From assembly GCA_015056495.1 (NCBI GenBank), contig SVGC01000031.1, forward strand, positions 1-48,046: 48,046 nt of DNA. The letters are read 5' to 3'. A program made the translations under genes and the position numbers. A model generated the notes under the pieces. That model did not search any database. It saw only the letters and a list, made by a program, of their open reading frames with translations, and was not told the origin of the DNA. Positions 1-8,320 of the stretch are shown here, in pieces; positions within the stretch are counted from its first letter, which is position 1; each line of letters opens with the position of its first letter. This DNA comes from Butyrivibrio sp. GTDB taxonomy: Bacteria; Bacillota; Clostridia; Lachnospirales; Lachnospiraceae.

Positions 1-2
1 AT

Positions 3-32
3 AAAAAAGCGTAGGAGAATAATCTCCTACGC
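3..32 (-). terminator. Intrinsic terminator of the decarboxylase operon
   Basis: Perfect 9-bp stem (9-17 with 24-32) and a 6-nt loop, followed on the minus strand by a run of six T (complement of 3-8). It lies 17 bases beyond the stop codon of the OadA-like gene and probably ends the five-gene operon. Confidence 0.88.
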
Positions 33-49
33 CTTTAAAATGTAAATCA

Positions 50-1462
50 TTAAACTGGATAAGCTCCGTTTGCTGTATCTGCAGCAGTAACATCAACCTT
101 GTCCTGCTGTGCCTGACGATATTTAAAGAAGTCAGTAGCAACCTGTGGGAACAGAGCATATGAAAGTGTATCTTCATCCTGCTGTTTGTATGGCTTAACT
201 TCTTCTTCGAACTTAGCAAGTCCTGGCTCAAGGAGATCAGCTGGACGGCATGTGATAACTTCAGCATCGCCGATAACTTTCTTCTGTACTTCTGGGTTAA
301 ATGGCTTAATTGTCTTACCATATTTACCAGAAAGAAGGTCCTTAGTCTGACCTGAAGCAACCTTGTATCTCTCACCCATAAGAACGTTCATAACTGCCTG
401 AGTACCAACGATCTGTGATGATGGAGTAACAAGAGGTGGCTCACCAAAGTCTTTACGTACATTTGGAACTTCCTCAAGAACTGCATCGTACTTATCAGAA
501 GCGTTCTGCTCTTTAAGCTGGCTAACCATGTTAGAAAGCATACCACCTGGAACCTGATAAATAAGTGTCTTGATATTAACACCCATAACCTTAGGATCAA
601 GAAGTCCTGACTTGATGCACTCTTCTCTATATGGTCTGAAGTGATCAGCAATCTTACCAAGGATCTTCTGGTCATATCCTGTATCGTATGGTGTGCCCTT
701 AAATGTTTCAACCATAACTTCTGTAGCTGGCTGAGCTGTTCCCATTGAGAATGGAGAAATAGCACAGTCGATCACATCAACACCTGCTTCAACAGCCTTC
801 AGGTATGTCATACTTGCAAGACCTGAAGTATAGTGTGTATGGAGCTGGATAGGAAGATTTGTAGCACTCTTCATAGCTCTTATAAGCTTATCAGCATCAT
901 AAGGAAGAAGAAGTCCTGACATATCTTTAATACAGATTGAATCTGCACCCATTGACTCGATTTCTTTACAGATATTCATCCAGTAATCAAGTGTGTATGC
1001 ATCACCAAGTGTATAAACAAGAGCAACCTGAGCGTGTCCGCCTTCTTTTTTACATGCTTTGATAGATGTCTCAAGGTTTCTCATATCATTCAGACAGTCA
1101 AAGATACGAATGATATCAATACCGTTCTGAATAGACTTCTGAACAAAGTATTCAACTACATCATCTGGATAGTGGCTGTATCCAAGGATATTCTGTCCAC
1201 GGAGAAGCATCTGAAGCTTAGTATGCTTAAATCCAGCACGAAGCTTACGAAGTCTTTCCCATGGATCTTCCTTAAGGAAACGAAGTGACGCATCAAATGT
1301 AGCACCACCCCAACATTCTACTGAATGATAACCAACCTGATCCATTGTTTCAATGATTGGGAGCATTAACTCTGTAGGCATTCTGGTAGCAATCAGTGAC
1401 TGATGTGCATCACGCAGAACTGTCTCAGTAATACCAATCGGTTTTTTCTCTATATCTGCCAT
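50..1462 (-). CDS. oadA: Oxaloacetate decarboxylase alpha-type / pyruvate carboxylase subunit B-type carboxyltransferase
   Basis: Carboxyltransferase of the HMGL-like TIM-barrel family that moves CO2 between oxaloacetate/pyruvate and carboxybiotin. Visible motifs are LRDAHQS (residues 16-22), the metal ligands in HTH (208-210) and the candidate carboxylated lysine in CIKDMSG (K179), followed by the conserved carboxylase domain. At 470 residues it lacks the biotinyl tail that OadA of enterobacteria carries; the biotin domain is a separate gene in the same operon. The open frame extends to a TTG at 1474, but that TTG overlaps the GGAGG ribosome site, so the ATG at 1462 is preferred. It is the last gene of the operon, before a strong terminator. 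Substrate assignment (oxaloacetate or pyruvate) follows from the family. Confidence 0.9.
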   Translation of the reverse strand: MADIEKKPIGITETVLRDAHQSLIATRMPTELMLPIIETMDQVGYHSVECWGGATFDASLRFLKEDPWERLRKLRAGFKHTKLQMLLRGQNILGYSHYPDDVVEYFVQKSIQNGIDIIRIFDCLNDMRNLETSIKACKKEGGHAQVALVYTLGDAYTLDYWMNICKEIESMGADSICIKDMSGLLLPYDADKLIRAMKSATNLPIQLHTHYTSGLASMTYLKAVEAGVDVIDCAISPFSMGTAQPATEVMVETFKGTPYDTGYDQKILGKIADHFRPYREECIKSGLLDPKVMGVNIKTLIYQVPGGMLSNMVSQLKEQNASDKYDAVLEEVPNVRKDFGEPPLVTPSSQIVGTQAVMNVLMGERYKVASGQTKDLLSGKYGKTIKPFNPEVQKKVIGDAEVITCRPADLLEPGLAKFEEEVKPYKQQDEDTLSYALFPQVATDFFKYRQAQQDKVDVTAADTANGAYPV

Positions 1463-1525
1463 GTCGACCTCCAAATTATAATAGGCATAAGTTTAATTAT
1501 CGCCTTCTAAATAAATTAGCAAAAA

Positions 1526-2677
1526 TCAGAATACTCCAAATACTGCCATGAATGTACCAGCAACAACGGCTGTACCTACAACGCCGGCTACGTTAGGACC
1601 CATAGCATGCATCAACAGGAAGTTAGCAGGATCATATTCTGCACCAACCTTCTGTGATACTCTGGCAGCCATAGGAACAGCAGATACACCTGCAGATCCA
1701 ATAAGAGGATTAACCTTGCCATGTGTAACAGCACACATAAGCTTACCAAAGAGTGTACCAGCGGCTGTACCAACCATGAATGCACAAAGACCAAGTATTA
1801 CGATCTTGATTGTAGTTACATTAAGGAATGCTTCTGCAGATGTTGTAGCACCAACAGATGTTCCAAGTAAGATAACTACGATGTACATAAGTGCATTAGA
1901 TGCTGTTTCCTGAAGCTGACGAACTACGCCAGATTCTCTAAAGATATTTCCAAGCATGAGCATTCCAAGAAGAGGAGCAGTTGTTGGAAGTATCATACAA
2001 ACTACGATAGTAACTACTACAGGGAAGAGAATCTTTTCAAGCTTTGTAACAGGTCTAAGCTGTTCCATTCTGATAAGCTTTTCTTTCTTTGTAGTAAGAG
2101 CCTTCATAATAGGAGGCTGGATAATAGGAACCAGTGACATGTATGAATAAGCCGCTACCGCAATAGGACCAAGGATAGATGTCTGGTTCAACTTGGATGC
2201 AAGGAAAATTGATGTAGGACCATCAGCACCACCAATGATTGAGATAGCTGCAGCCTGCTGATCATTGAATCCAAGGAAAATAGCTAAAAAGTATGCAGAG
2301 AAGATACCAAACTGAGCTGCTGCACCAAGAAGGAAACTTGATGGATTAGCGATCAGCGGACCAAAGTCTGTCATAGCACCAACACCCATGAAAATAAGTG
2401 AAGGTAAAATTGCCCATTCATCGAGCAGATAGAAATAATATAAAAGTCCTCCAACTCCGTTAGAACTATCTTCGATGCTCATCATAATATCTGGATAAAT
2501 ATTTACAAGGAGCATACCAAATGAGATAGGAACCAAAAGCAGAGGTTCAAATCCTTTGGCAATAGCAAGATACAGGAATACCAAAGCAACTAATATCATA
2601 ATGTAGTTACCGGCTGATATCTGTGTAAATGCTGTCTGTTGCCACAGGTTTTGCAATGTATTTACGATGTAATCCAT
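1526..2677 (-). CDS. oadB: Sodium ion-translocating decarboxylase, beta subunit
   Basis: Polytopic membrane protein of 383 residues. In this family it decarboxylates carboxybiotin and exports Na+ across the membrane. The signature GGADGPTSIF is intact; its aspartate is the one known to be needed for Na+ transport. The sequence alternates about ten hydrophobic segments with short polar loops, and the length is slightly below that of the Klebsiella protein (about 430). A GGAGG site lies 8 bases before the ATG. It follows the biotin carrier gene by 24 bases and precedes the OadA-like gene by 63. It defines the operon as a decarboxylase ion pump, although the natural substrate is not fixed by this subunit. 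Confidence 0.93.
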   Translation of the reverse strand: MDYIVNTLQNLWQQTAFTQISAGNYIMILVALVFLYLAIAKGFEPLLLVPISFGMLLVNIYPDIMMSIEDSSNGVGGLLYYFYLLDEWAILPSLIFMGVGAMTDFGPLIANPSSFLLGAAAQFGIFSAYFLAIFLGFNDQQAAAISIIGGADGPTSIFLASKLNQTSILGPIAVAAYSYMSLVPIIQPPIMKALTTKKEKLIRMEQLRPVTKLEKILFPVVVTIVVCMILPTTAPLLGMLMLGNIFRESGVVRQLQETASNALMYIVVILLGTSVGATTSAEAFLNVTTIKIVILGLCAFMVGTAAGTLFGKLMCAVTHGKVNPLIGSAGVSAVPMAARVSQKVGAEYDPANFLLMHAMGPNVAGVVGTAVVAGTFMAVFGVF

Positions 2678-2701
2678 GTTACAAACCTCCGAAGAATACG
2701 A

Positions 2702-3070
2702 TTAATTTAATGTAGCAACAACTTTACCAGCTTCAACTGCATCGCCAACTGCAACATCGATAGAAGCTACTGTTCCATCAGCAGGTGCTGCAACAGGAAT
2801 CTCCATTTTCATAGATTCAATTGTAATAACTGCTTCACCCTTCTTTACGCTCTGTCCAACTGTTGTATCAAGCTTAACAACTTTACCAGCTGCACCAACT
2901 TCAACCTTGATGCTGCCTGCGCCTGTGCTTGCTGCCTTAGGAGCTGCTGGAGCTGCTGCTCTAGGAGCTGCCGGAGCTGCTGGGCGAGCAACTGGAGCAC
3001 CTGTTCCTGCTCCTTCTTCAACTGTTACATCATATACATTTCCATTAACAGTAATTGTATAGTTCTTCAT
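2702..3070 (-). CDS. Biotin carboxyl carrier protein of the decarboxylase complex
   Basis: A 122-residue biotinyl protein of the 1.3S/GcdC type. The biotin-attachment motif ESMKMEIP is present with target lysine K88, and the flanking beta-barrel sequence is complete. Residues 20-50 form an Ala/Pro-rich flexible linker that would let the biotin arm swing between active sites. The N-terminal 18 residues form the short beta stretch usual in these carriers. A strong AGGAGG site precedes the ATG. Being a separate protein it can serve both carboxyltransferases of the operon as well as OadB; that sharing is inferred. Confidence 0.94.
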   Translation of the reverse strand: MKNYTITVNGNVYDVTVEEGAGTGAPVARPAAPAAPRAAAPAAPKAASTGAGSIKVEVGAAGKVVKLDTTVGQSVKKGEAVITIESMKMEIPVAAPADGTVASIDVAVGDAVEAGKVVATLN

Positions 3071-3103
3071 AACTTATAATTCCTCCTGATATTTAACCTG
3101 AGA

Positions 3104-3946
3104 TCATGCTCTCTTCCAGTTACTTTTATTTGATTTTCTGATAGAACGAACCTGGAATCCTGTTCCGGATGTTCCTTCATATGCAGCAATAGCTGCTGAA
3201 ATTACAGCTACAAGTTCAGCATCGTCAGAAAGTTCTTCTTTTTCAGCTATCTGAGTAGTTGCATTGTCTATAGCTTTTTCAGCGATCACTTTATCGCTTG
3301 GCTTTTTATCTTTTTTCTCTGTAAACTTGTTGATAAATGGGAACAGAGAAATAACAAGGCTTACAATGATCAGTACAAAGAATGCCATTCCCATACCAAG
3401 GATTGTATTAAGACCAGCCTTGACCATTGACTCGCCCTTAGAATACTTAACGTTAATGGCAATAGTTTCTACTGAGCCATCATCATTCATAATATATTCA
3501 AGAACTGCCTCATGTGGTTTTTCAACTGTCTCTGCACCTTTAATAACTGCATCTACGATAATTGTGTCATCATCAATAGTATATGTGATGCCATCAACAT
3601 AGATATCATCTGCAAGAGTTTCTGCTGATGTATATCCAATGTCATCAATTGCATCAAGCCATGATGAATAAGAATTTTTGTATAATTCGTAAGATTCTTC
3701 TCCAGAATTATTAACAATCACTGTATAAAGTAAATCTTCGAAATTATCCTTTGTTGCGCCCATCGTATAGAAGTACTCAAAGTTTCCTTCTATATTCTCA
3801 GCATACTGAAGCATATATTCTTCAGTAAGTCCCTGCTTACCGAGCTTAGTATCTTCTAATGCAACAGTGTTTTTTGAACTACCGCAAGCAGAGAGACCAA
3901 GCAGGCATGTAAGTGAAAGACCTAAAACCAGTAATTTACTTTTCAT
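3104..3946 (-). CDS. OadG-type gamma subunit fused to an N-terminal lipoprotein domain
   Basis: The protein of 280 residues starts with a signal peptide ending in a lipobox (LSAC), then has about 150 residues of an unrecognised extracytoplasmic domain. It then shows the OadG pattern: a membrane segment beginning GLNTILGMGMAFFVLI, a Lys-rich linker, and the C-terminal ELVAVISAAIAAYE and VRSIRKS stretch ending in a Trp. OadG holds the sodium pump together in known decarboxylases and is normally only about 80 residues. Here the added domain would sit outside the membrane, tethered by lipid. The start at 3946 is preferred because AAGGGAG lies 8 bases before it; an in-frame ATG at 3964 has no such site. 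It is the second gene of the operon, 17 bases after the first. Confidence 0.8.
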   Translation of the reverse strand: MKSKLLVLGLSLTCLLGLSACGSSKNTVALEDTKLGKQGLTEEYMLQYAENIEGNFEYFYTMGATKDNFEDLLYTVIVNNSGEESYELYKNSYSSWLDAIDDIGYTSAETLADDIYVDGITYTIDDDTIIVDAVIKGAETVEKPHEAVLEYIMNDDGSVETIAINVKYSKGESMVKAGLNTILGMGMAFFVLIIVSLVISLFPFINKFTEKKDKKPSDKVIAEKAIDNATTQIAEKEELSDDAELVAVISAAIAAYEGTSGTGFQVRSIRKSNKSNWKRA

Positions 3947-3963
3947 CCTGAGTACTCCCTTCA

Positions 3964-5394
3964 TTAGACTGTTCCATGTTTCTTAGCAGGACGTTCATCT
4001 CTCTTTGTGAAAAGCATTTCAAATGCTCCAATAACATATTTTCTGGTATCTGCAGGCTCAACAATTTCGTCTACATAACCTCTTCTTGCAGCGCTAAGGC
4101 TGTTGTTCTGAAGTTTCTTGTATTCAGCTTCACATTCAGAAATAGTTGCAACATCCTTGCCATCGCAAATGATCTTAGCTGCAAGAGCTGCATCCATTGA
4201 ACCGATCTCAGAATTAGGCCAGCTAATAGTGATATCAGCACCGATTGCTTTTGAATTCATGATCACATATGCGCTACCAAATGCCTTACCAGTAATAACA
4301 TTTACCTTTGGTACTGTAGCGTTAGCAAAAGCGTATACAAGCTTAGCTGCATTACGTGCAACTCTTCTCTCATCGCACTTTGTTGAGCCAAAGCCTGTAG
4401 CGTTTGTAAGTGAAAGAACAGGAATATCGAAAGCGTCACAGAAGTTTACAAGTGAAGCTGCTTTCTCACATCCATTAGCTGTAAGAACAGTATCAAACTT
4501 CTCTACTTCTTTTCCGTTCTCATCAAAGATAGCACTGCGGTTAGCTACTACACCAACTGTTGCTCCATTTAATTTAATAAATCCAGTAACGATCTCTTTA
4601 GCAAATTCTCTCTTTGTCTCGAAGAATACGCCGTTATCAGAGATAATACGAAGAGCAAGAGCTGGATCAGCAGCTGCTCCATCAAGATTGTCACATGCTC
4701 TGTTAAGATCATCTGTGCACTCTTCAAGAGAATCACCATCTTCGTTGTTTGAAGGAAGAAGTGATACAAGTTCTCTTATCTGTGCATAGATTTCGTTTTC
4801 ATCACAAATAGCATCGACGCTACCTGCTTCAGAAGCCTGCCACTTAGCACTTGATGTGTCACATTTTTCTTTATAATTACCATCAAGAACGTTTGGTGAA
4901 TTTACAAATAATGATGCCTTATTGTCCACCATAAATGTAAAGTCTGTGATTCCTGGGATTATTGCAAGACCGCCTCCACATGAGCCAAATACTGCTGTGA
5001 TCTGTGGAACTACACCTGAGGCATTGACCTGTTTTAAGTAAATGTCACCAAATGCATTTAAAGCATCTGTTGCCTCCTGTAAACGCAGGCCTGCAGAGTC
5101 AATAAGACCAATAACTGGAGAACCTGTCTTGATTGCCAGATCATAAAGATGAGAAATCTTCTTTGCGTGCATTTCGCCAACGGATCCACCTAAAACACTT
5201 GCATCCTGGCTGTATACATACACAAGATTTCCGTCGATCACACCATAACCGGTTACTACACCGTCTGATGGTGTGTCAGTCTGCTTCAGATTAAAATCTG
5301 TATTTCTTGCTGTAACAAGAGCACCAATTTCAACGAAGCTGTTTTCATCGAGTAAAGCATTAATTCTTTGACTCGCTTGTGAAGTACTACTCAT
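3964..5394 (-). CDS. Acyl-CoA carboxyltransferase (methylmalonyl/propionyl-CoA type)
   Basis: Crotonase-fold carboxyltransferase of 476 residues from the PccB/MmdA/12S family, which transfers CO2 between an acyl-CoA and biotin. Both halves show the glycine-rich oxyanion motifs: GSCGGGLAIIPGITDF in the N half and GKAFGSAYVIMNSKAIGAD followed by WPNSEIGSM in the C half. The family does not reveal whether the substrate is methylmalonyl-, malonyl-, propionyl- or glutaconyl-CoA. It is the first gene of the operon. The ATG at 5394 lies 8 bases after GGAGG; the upstream ATG at 5409 overlaps that site. The protein is shorter than typical MmdA (about 510), with divergence in the middle between the two halves. 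Confidence 0.85.
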   Translation of the reverse strand: MSSTSQASQRINALLDENSFVEIGALVTARNTDFNLKQTDTPSDGVVTGYGVIDGNLVYVYSQDASVLGGSVGEMHAKKISHLYDLAIKTGSPVIGLIDSAGLRLQEATDALNAFGDIYLKQVNASGVVPQITAVFGSCGGGLAIIPGITDFTFMVDNKASLFVNSPNVLDGNYKEKCDTSSAKWQASEAGSVDAICDENEIYAQIRELVSLLPSNNEDGDSLEECTDDLNRACDNLDGAAADPALALRIISDNGVFFETKREFAKEIVTGFIKLNGATVGVVANRSAIFDENGKEVEKFDTVLTANGCEKAASLVNFCDAFDIPVLSLTNATGFGSTKCDERRVARNAAKLVYAFANATVPKVNVITGKAFGSAYVIMNSKAIGADITISWPNSEIGSMDAALAAKIICDGKDVATISECEAEYKKLQNNSLSAARRGYVDEIVEPADTRKYVIGAFEMLFTKRDERPAKKHGTV

Positions 5395-5570
5395 TTCATT
5401 AACCTCCATAGAAAATATTGAGTAAATGTTGAAATAAACTCGACTCTATTGCTTAGTTTATCGAGAGAATAACCGCAACTTTAGTCAGAGTATAGTATAA
5501 CACAAATAGTGAGAAATTATACTAATTTTCTGACTTTTATTATAAAAGAAGTATAAAAAATGTAATTTCA

Positions 5571-5612
5571 AAATAAAAAATGCCGAGAAAATACAAATGT
5601 ATCTCCCCAGCA
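5571..5612 (-). terminator. Terminator after scpB
   Basis: Arms 5581-5594 and 5599-5612 pair along all 14 positions if G-T wobbles are allowed, with a 4-nt loop, and are followed on the minus strand by six T, an A and three more T. It lies 43 bases past the scpB stop and separates the scp group from the decarboxylase operon. Confidence 0.75.
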
Positions 5613-5655
5613 CGAAAATGCCACTACAATTATCATTATTATGCATTTTTTTTGA

Positions 5656-6225
5656 TTAAATATCAAGCTTTACATTAATTTCTTCTTCAGCTTCTTTTTT
5701 AAACTCTTCAAGCTGCACTGCATTTAATGAAGGCAATTCCTCCAAAGACTTGACTCCAAAACTTCTCAGGAATTCTTCTGTAGTCCCGAAAAGAAGTGGT
5801 CGACCAGGTGCATCAAGTCTTCCCAACTCCTGAACAAGGCCAAATTCTACAAGTCTGTTTACAGCGTGATCACTATTAACACCTCTGATGCGTTCAACAT
5901 CAAGTCTTGTAATAGGCTGTTTATAAGCAATTATTGACAAAGTCTCCATAAGAGCATCGGTCAAAGTTACCTTTTTAGGTGTCTTTGCAATAGTAACAAG
6001 ATAACTGTACATATCACTCTTAGTGCAGAGCTGAACACTATCTTCCAATTCCAGAATATCAATTCCGCTGTCTGCTTTTTGATATTTTTCTTTTAAATAT
6101 TCTATATATTTTTTGATATCCTTGATATCACACTCAAGCGCCTTAGAAAGCCTAGCCATGTCTACAGAATTACCCATGGCAAATAGTATAGCTTCTACTG
6201 CAGCTGCTCCCTCTTCAATTCCCAT
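5656..6225 (-). CDS. scpB: Segregation and condensation protein B
   Basis: ScpB (189 residues) is the winged-helix partner of ScpA in the SMC condensin complex that organises and segregates the chromosome. The conserved stretch ALMETLSIIAYKQPITRLDV and the following IRGVNSD are visible near the middle, and RLDAPGRPLLFGTTEEFLR toward the C terminus. The length is typical. It begins one base after the scpA stop codon, so the two are probably translationally coupled. The C-terminal tail is acidic and lysine-rich. Confidence 0.95.
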   Translation of the reverse strand: MGIEEGAAAVEAILFAMGNSVDMARLSKALECDIKDIKKYIEYLKEKYQKADSGIDILELEDSVQLCTKSDMYSYLVTIAKTPKKVTLTDALMETLSIIAYKQPITRLDVERIRGVNSDHAVNRLVEFGLVQELGRLDAPGRPLLFGTTEEFLRSFGVKSLEELPSLNAVQLEEFKKEAEEEINVKLDI

Positions 6226-6226
6226 A

Positions 6227-6976
6227 TCAGCTAGCCTTCCTTGTCATTATAATAATATCTCCAAAGGTAGTATCCTGTGAGATCTGTATTACTCCAGTCT
6301 TCATTTCTTCAAGAAGTACAAGAAATGTGACGATTATCTCTGTCTTACTATTCTGTCTCTCCAAAAGCTGTTTAAAGCTAAATCTGTCATGTTCCCTGAT
6401 ATAAGCCCTGATATAGAGTGTTTTGGCATCCATATCAATTTCTTCTCTTTCAATATTACCAAACTTACTTCTGATAGGGTCGATCTTATCTTCCTGTCTT
6501 TTTAAAAGTGCCTGGAATATCTCATTTAATTTTGCAAGATTCGTATCTCCAAGAAGCTCTGAATAGTCAATAGGTTCGTCATACTCAAGTACTTCTTTTG
6601 GAAGATTCTTGGTCCTGAAAAGATGCTGGTCTGCGCTCAACTGTCTGTCGCGAAGCTCATAGGACATATACTTGTACATCTTATATTCCAAAAGTTTCTC
6701 AACAAGTTCAGCTCTTGGATCTTCTTCCTCGCCCTCTTCATTGACTTCTCTAGGAAGAAGCATTTTACACTTAATATCAATCAATGTAGCTGCCATTACC
6801 AAAAATTCACTGGTAACTTCCATATCGTCTTTTTGCATCTGATTGATATAATCCAAATACTGTTGCGTGATACTTACGATAGGAATGTCATAAATATCAA
6901 TCTTATCCTTATCAATAAGGTGCAAAAGCAGATCAAGTGGTCCCTCAAACACCTGAAGCTTAACTTCCAACGACAT
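6227..6976 (-). CDS. scpA: Segregation and condensation protein A
   Basis: Kleisin subunit (249 residues) that bridges the SMC heads. The N terminus has the diagnostic FEGPLDLLLHLIDKDKIDIY, followed by IPIVSITQQYLDYI, and the C terminus holds a winged-helix stretch with VTFLVLLEEMK. A GGGAG site lies 5 bases before the ATG. It lies between the metallophosphoesterase (10 bases upstream) and scpB (1 base downstream), so the three are one transcription unit. Confidence 0.96.
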   Translation of the reverse strand: MSLEVKLQVFEGPLDLLLHLIDKDKIDIYDIPIVSITQQYLDYINQMQKDDMEVTSEFLVMAATLIDIKCKMLLPREVNEEGEEEDPRAELVEKLLEYKMYKYMSYELRDRQLSADQHLFRTKNLPKEVLEYDEPIDYSELLGDTNLAKLNEIFQALLKRQEDKIDPIRSKFGNIEREEIDMDAKTLYIRAYIREHDRFSFKQLLERQNSKTEIIVTFLVLLEEMKTGVIQISQDTTFGDIIIMTRKAS

Positions 6977-6986
6977 ATTTTCTCCC

Positions 6987-7853
6987 TCACTTAACTTTTA
7001 AATCTATAACATCCAGTTCTCCCGGATTAAATACTCGAACTTTAATAGTATGAGTTCCCAATCCTCTACTGAGAACCATCTTTTTACCACCTATATCAAA
7101 CATTCCTCCATCATATTTTGGAAAAAGTTGATATGCCGGCGAAATAACGCCACCTATCAAAGGTAATTTAACGATTCCTCCATGAACATGGCCAGAAACC
7201 GAAAGATCAGCTCCCCATTCAGCATATTCATCAAAATATTGAGGATTGTGCGCTATGAGCAAATTAAATCTGCTTTCATCAGGAGTATTGATCAATTCCT
7301 TTAAATGTGATTGTGAAAGCGGATACTTTCGGATCTTTCTGAAATAAGTGTATTCCAGCTCAAGACCCGTAATGTTTATATTGTAATCTTCCAAAAAGGT
7401 GCTTTCATTATGCAAAACAGATAATCCAATATCAGATAGCTGTCTTTCATAACTGTCATAAAAATCACCAAATTGTTCCGGCCTGGTCATCATCTTATAT
7501 TCGTGATTGCCATTAGCCATATATATCGGATATTTTGATGCAAGTGCGGATAATAATCTAATTGGCACTTCTGCACTCTGCTTTTTGGAATTATGATGAG
7601 CTGTTAAAAGATCGCCTGCTACAACAATAGCATCAGGTCTGATAGTATCTATAGTTTCTATCAAGCTTTCGTTACTTCCATCTTTATCAAAAGACTGCTC
7701 ATGAAGATCTGATAGAAGACAAAATCTAAAATTCTTTTTAATCTTGTCAGTCTCTATTGTGTAACTACGAATGACAAAATTGTGGGTGTCATGATATATT
7801 ACAACGCAAAAAAATAATGCGAGTAAAACAAGCACGGTAATAAAAATCGTCAT
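6987..7853 (-). CDS. Membrane-anchored metallophosphoesterase (YkuE-like)
   Basis: Calcineurin-like phosphoesterase of 288 residues with one N-terminal membrane segment (residues 2-20). The metal-binding motifs are all present: SDLH (48-51), GD (80-81), GNHE (115-118), an AHNP stretch at 201-204 and GHVH (221-224). An active two-metal hydrolase facing either side of the membrane is therefore likely; the substrate is unknown, with relatives proposed to act on lipid or nucleotide phosphoesters. It precedes scpA by 10 bases. No clear promoter was found in the interval behind the rpsU terminator. Confidence 0.85.
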   Translation of the reverse strand: MTIFITVLVLLALFFCVVIYHDTHNFVIRSYTIETDKIKKNFRFCLLSDLHEQSFDKDGSNESLIETIDTIRPDAIVVAGDLLTAHHNSKKQSAEVPIRLLSALASKYPIYMANGNHEYKMMTRPEQFGDFYDSYERQLSDIGLSVLHNESTFLEDYNINITGLELEYTYFRKIRKYPLSQSHLKELINTPDESRFNLLIAHNPQYFDEYAEWGADLSVSGHVHGGIVKLPLIGGVISPAYQLFPKYDGGMFDIGGKKMVLSRGLGTHTIKVRVFNPGELDVIDLKVK

Positions 7854-7930
7854 CGCTCTCTCCCGCGTATAAAAAATAATGCATCAGGATATCTTACATC
7901 CAAAGCACTAATATATCATAACATAAAAAG

Positions 7931-7965
7931 CAAAAGAAAAAAGTCCTTGATTAATAACCAAGGAC
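7931..7965 (-). terminator. Terminator after rpsU
   Basis: Seven-base-pair stem (7943-7949 with 7959-7965), followed on the minus strand by TTTTTTCTTTT. It lies 15 bases past the rpsU stop codon. Confidence 0.8.
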
Positions 7966-7980
7966 CCTTCTAAATACTTA

Positions 7981-8157
7981 TTAGTTATATTTACGTTTTC
8001 TTGCTGCTTCTGACTTCTTCTTACGCTTTACACTTGGCTTCTCGTAATGTTCTCTTTTACGAATCTCCTGCTGGATACCAGCCTTAGCGCAGCTTCTCTT
8101 AAAACGACGTAAAGCGCTGTCTAAAGTTTCGTTCTCTTTAACTATTACAGTTGACAT
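7981..8157 (-). CDS. rpsU: 30S ribosomal protein S21
   Basis: Short gene of 58 codons; my translation begins [20 protein letters not shown] and ends in the basic tail KRKYN. This is the usual S21 pattern with Cys and Arg/Lys-rich helices. S21 joins the small subunit near the anti-Shine-Dalgarno end of 16S rRNA. An AGGGAGGG stretch precedes the ATG. The gene has its own promoter at 8248-8275 and its own terminator, so it is probably expressed alone, with a leader of about 80 nt. Confidence 0.97.
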   Translation of the reverse strand: MSTVIVKENETLDSALRRFKRSCAKAGIQQEIRKREHYEKPSVKRKKKSEAARKRKYN

Positions 8158-8247
8158 CTTCTCTTACCCTCCCTTCAGTCCCTTCAAGCACTTGACTGAT
8201 TGGGTTATTTGTTATATTTATGGCTTATTAACCACATAACATTATAG

Positions 8248-8275
8248 ATTTTACCACAAATTATATTTGTGTCAA
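8248..8275 (-). promoter_or_regulatory. Sigma-A promoter of rpsU
   Basis: On the minus strand TTGACA (8270-8275), a 16-bp spacer and TAAAAT (8248-8253). The spacer contains an inverted repeat, ACAAAT/ATTTGT. The start point would give a leader of about 80 nt before rpsU. Confidence 0.75.
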
Positions 8276-8320
8276 GTGAAAATCGTATATTTTTGAATTA
8301 ATTATCAAAAACCAATCAAA

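Noticed and set aside
1463..1474. Upstream TTG start of the OadA-like gene (and similar cases at 13140, 21505, 24123, 25332, 34986)
   Set aside because: The TTG codons overlap the GGAGG site, a -35 box or the expected transcription start; the following ATG has correct spacing.
3264..3602. Plus-strand open frames opposite the OadG-like and carboxyltransferase genes
   Set aside because: They lie fully antisense to confidently assigned genes, lack ribosome sites and give no recognisable products.
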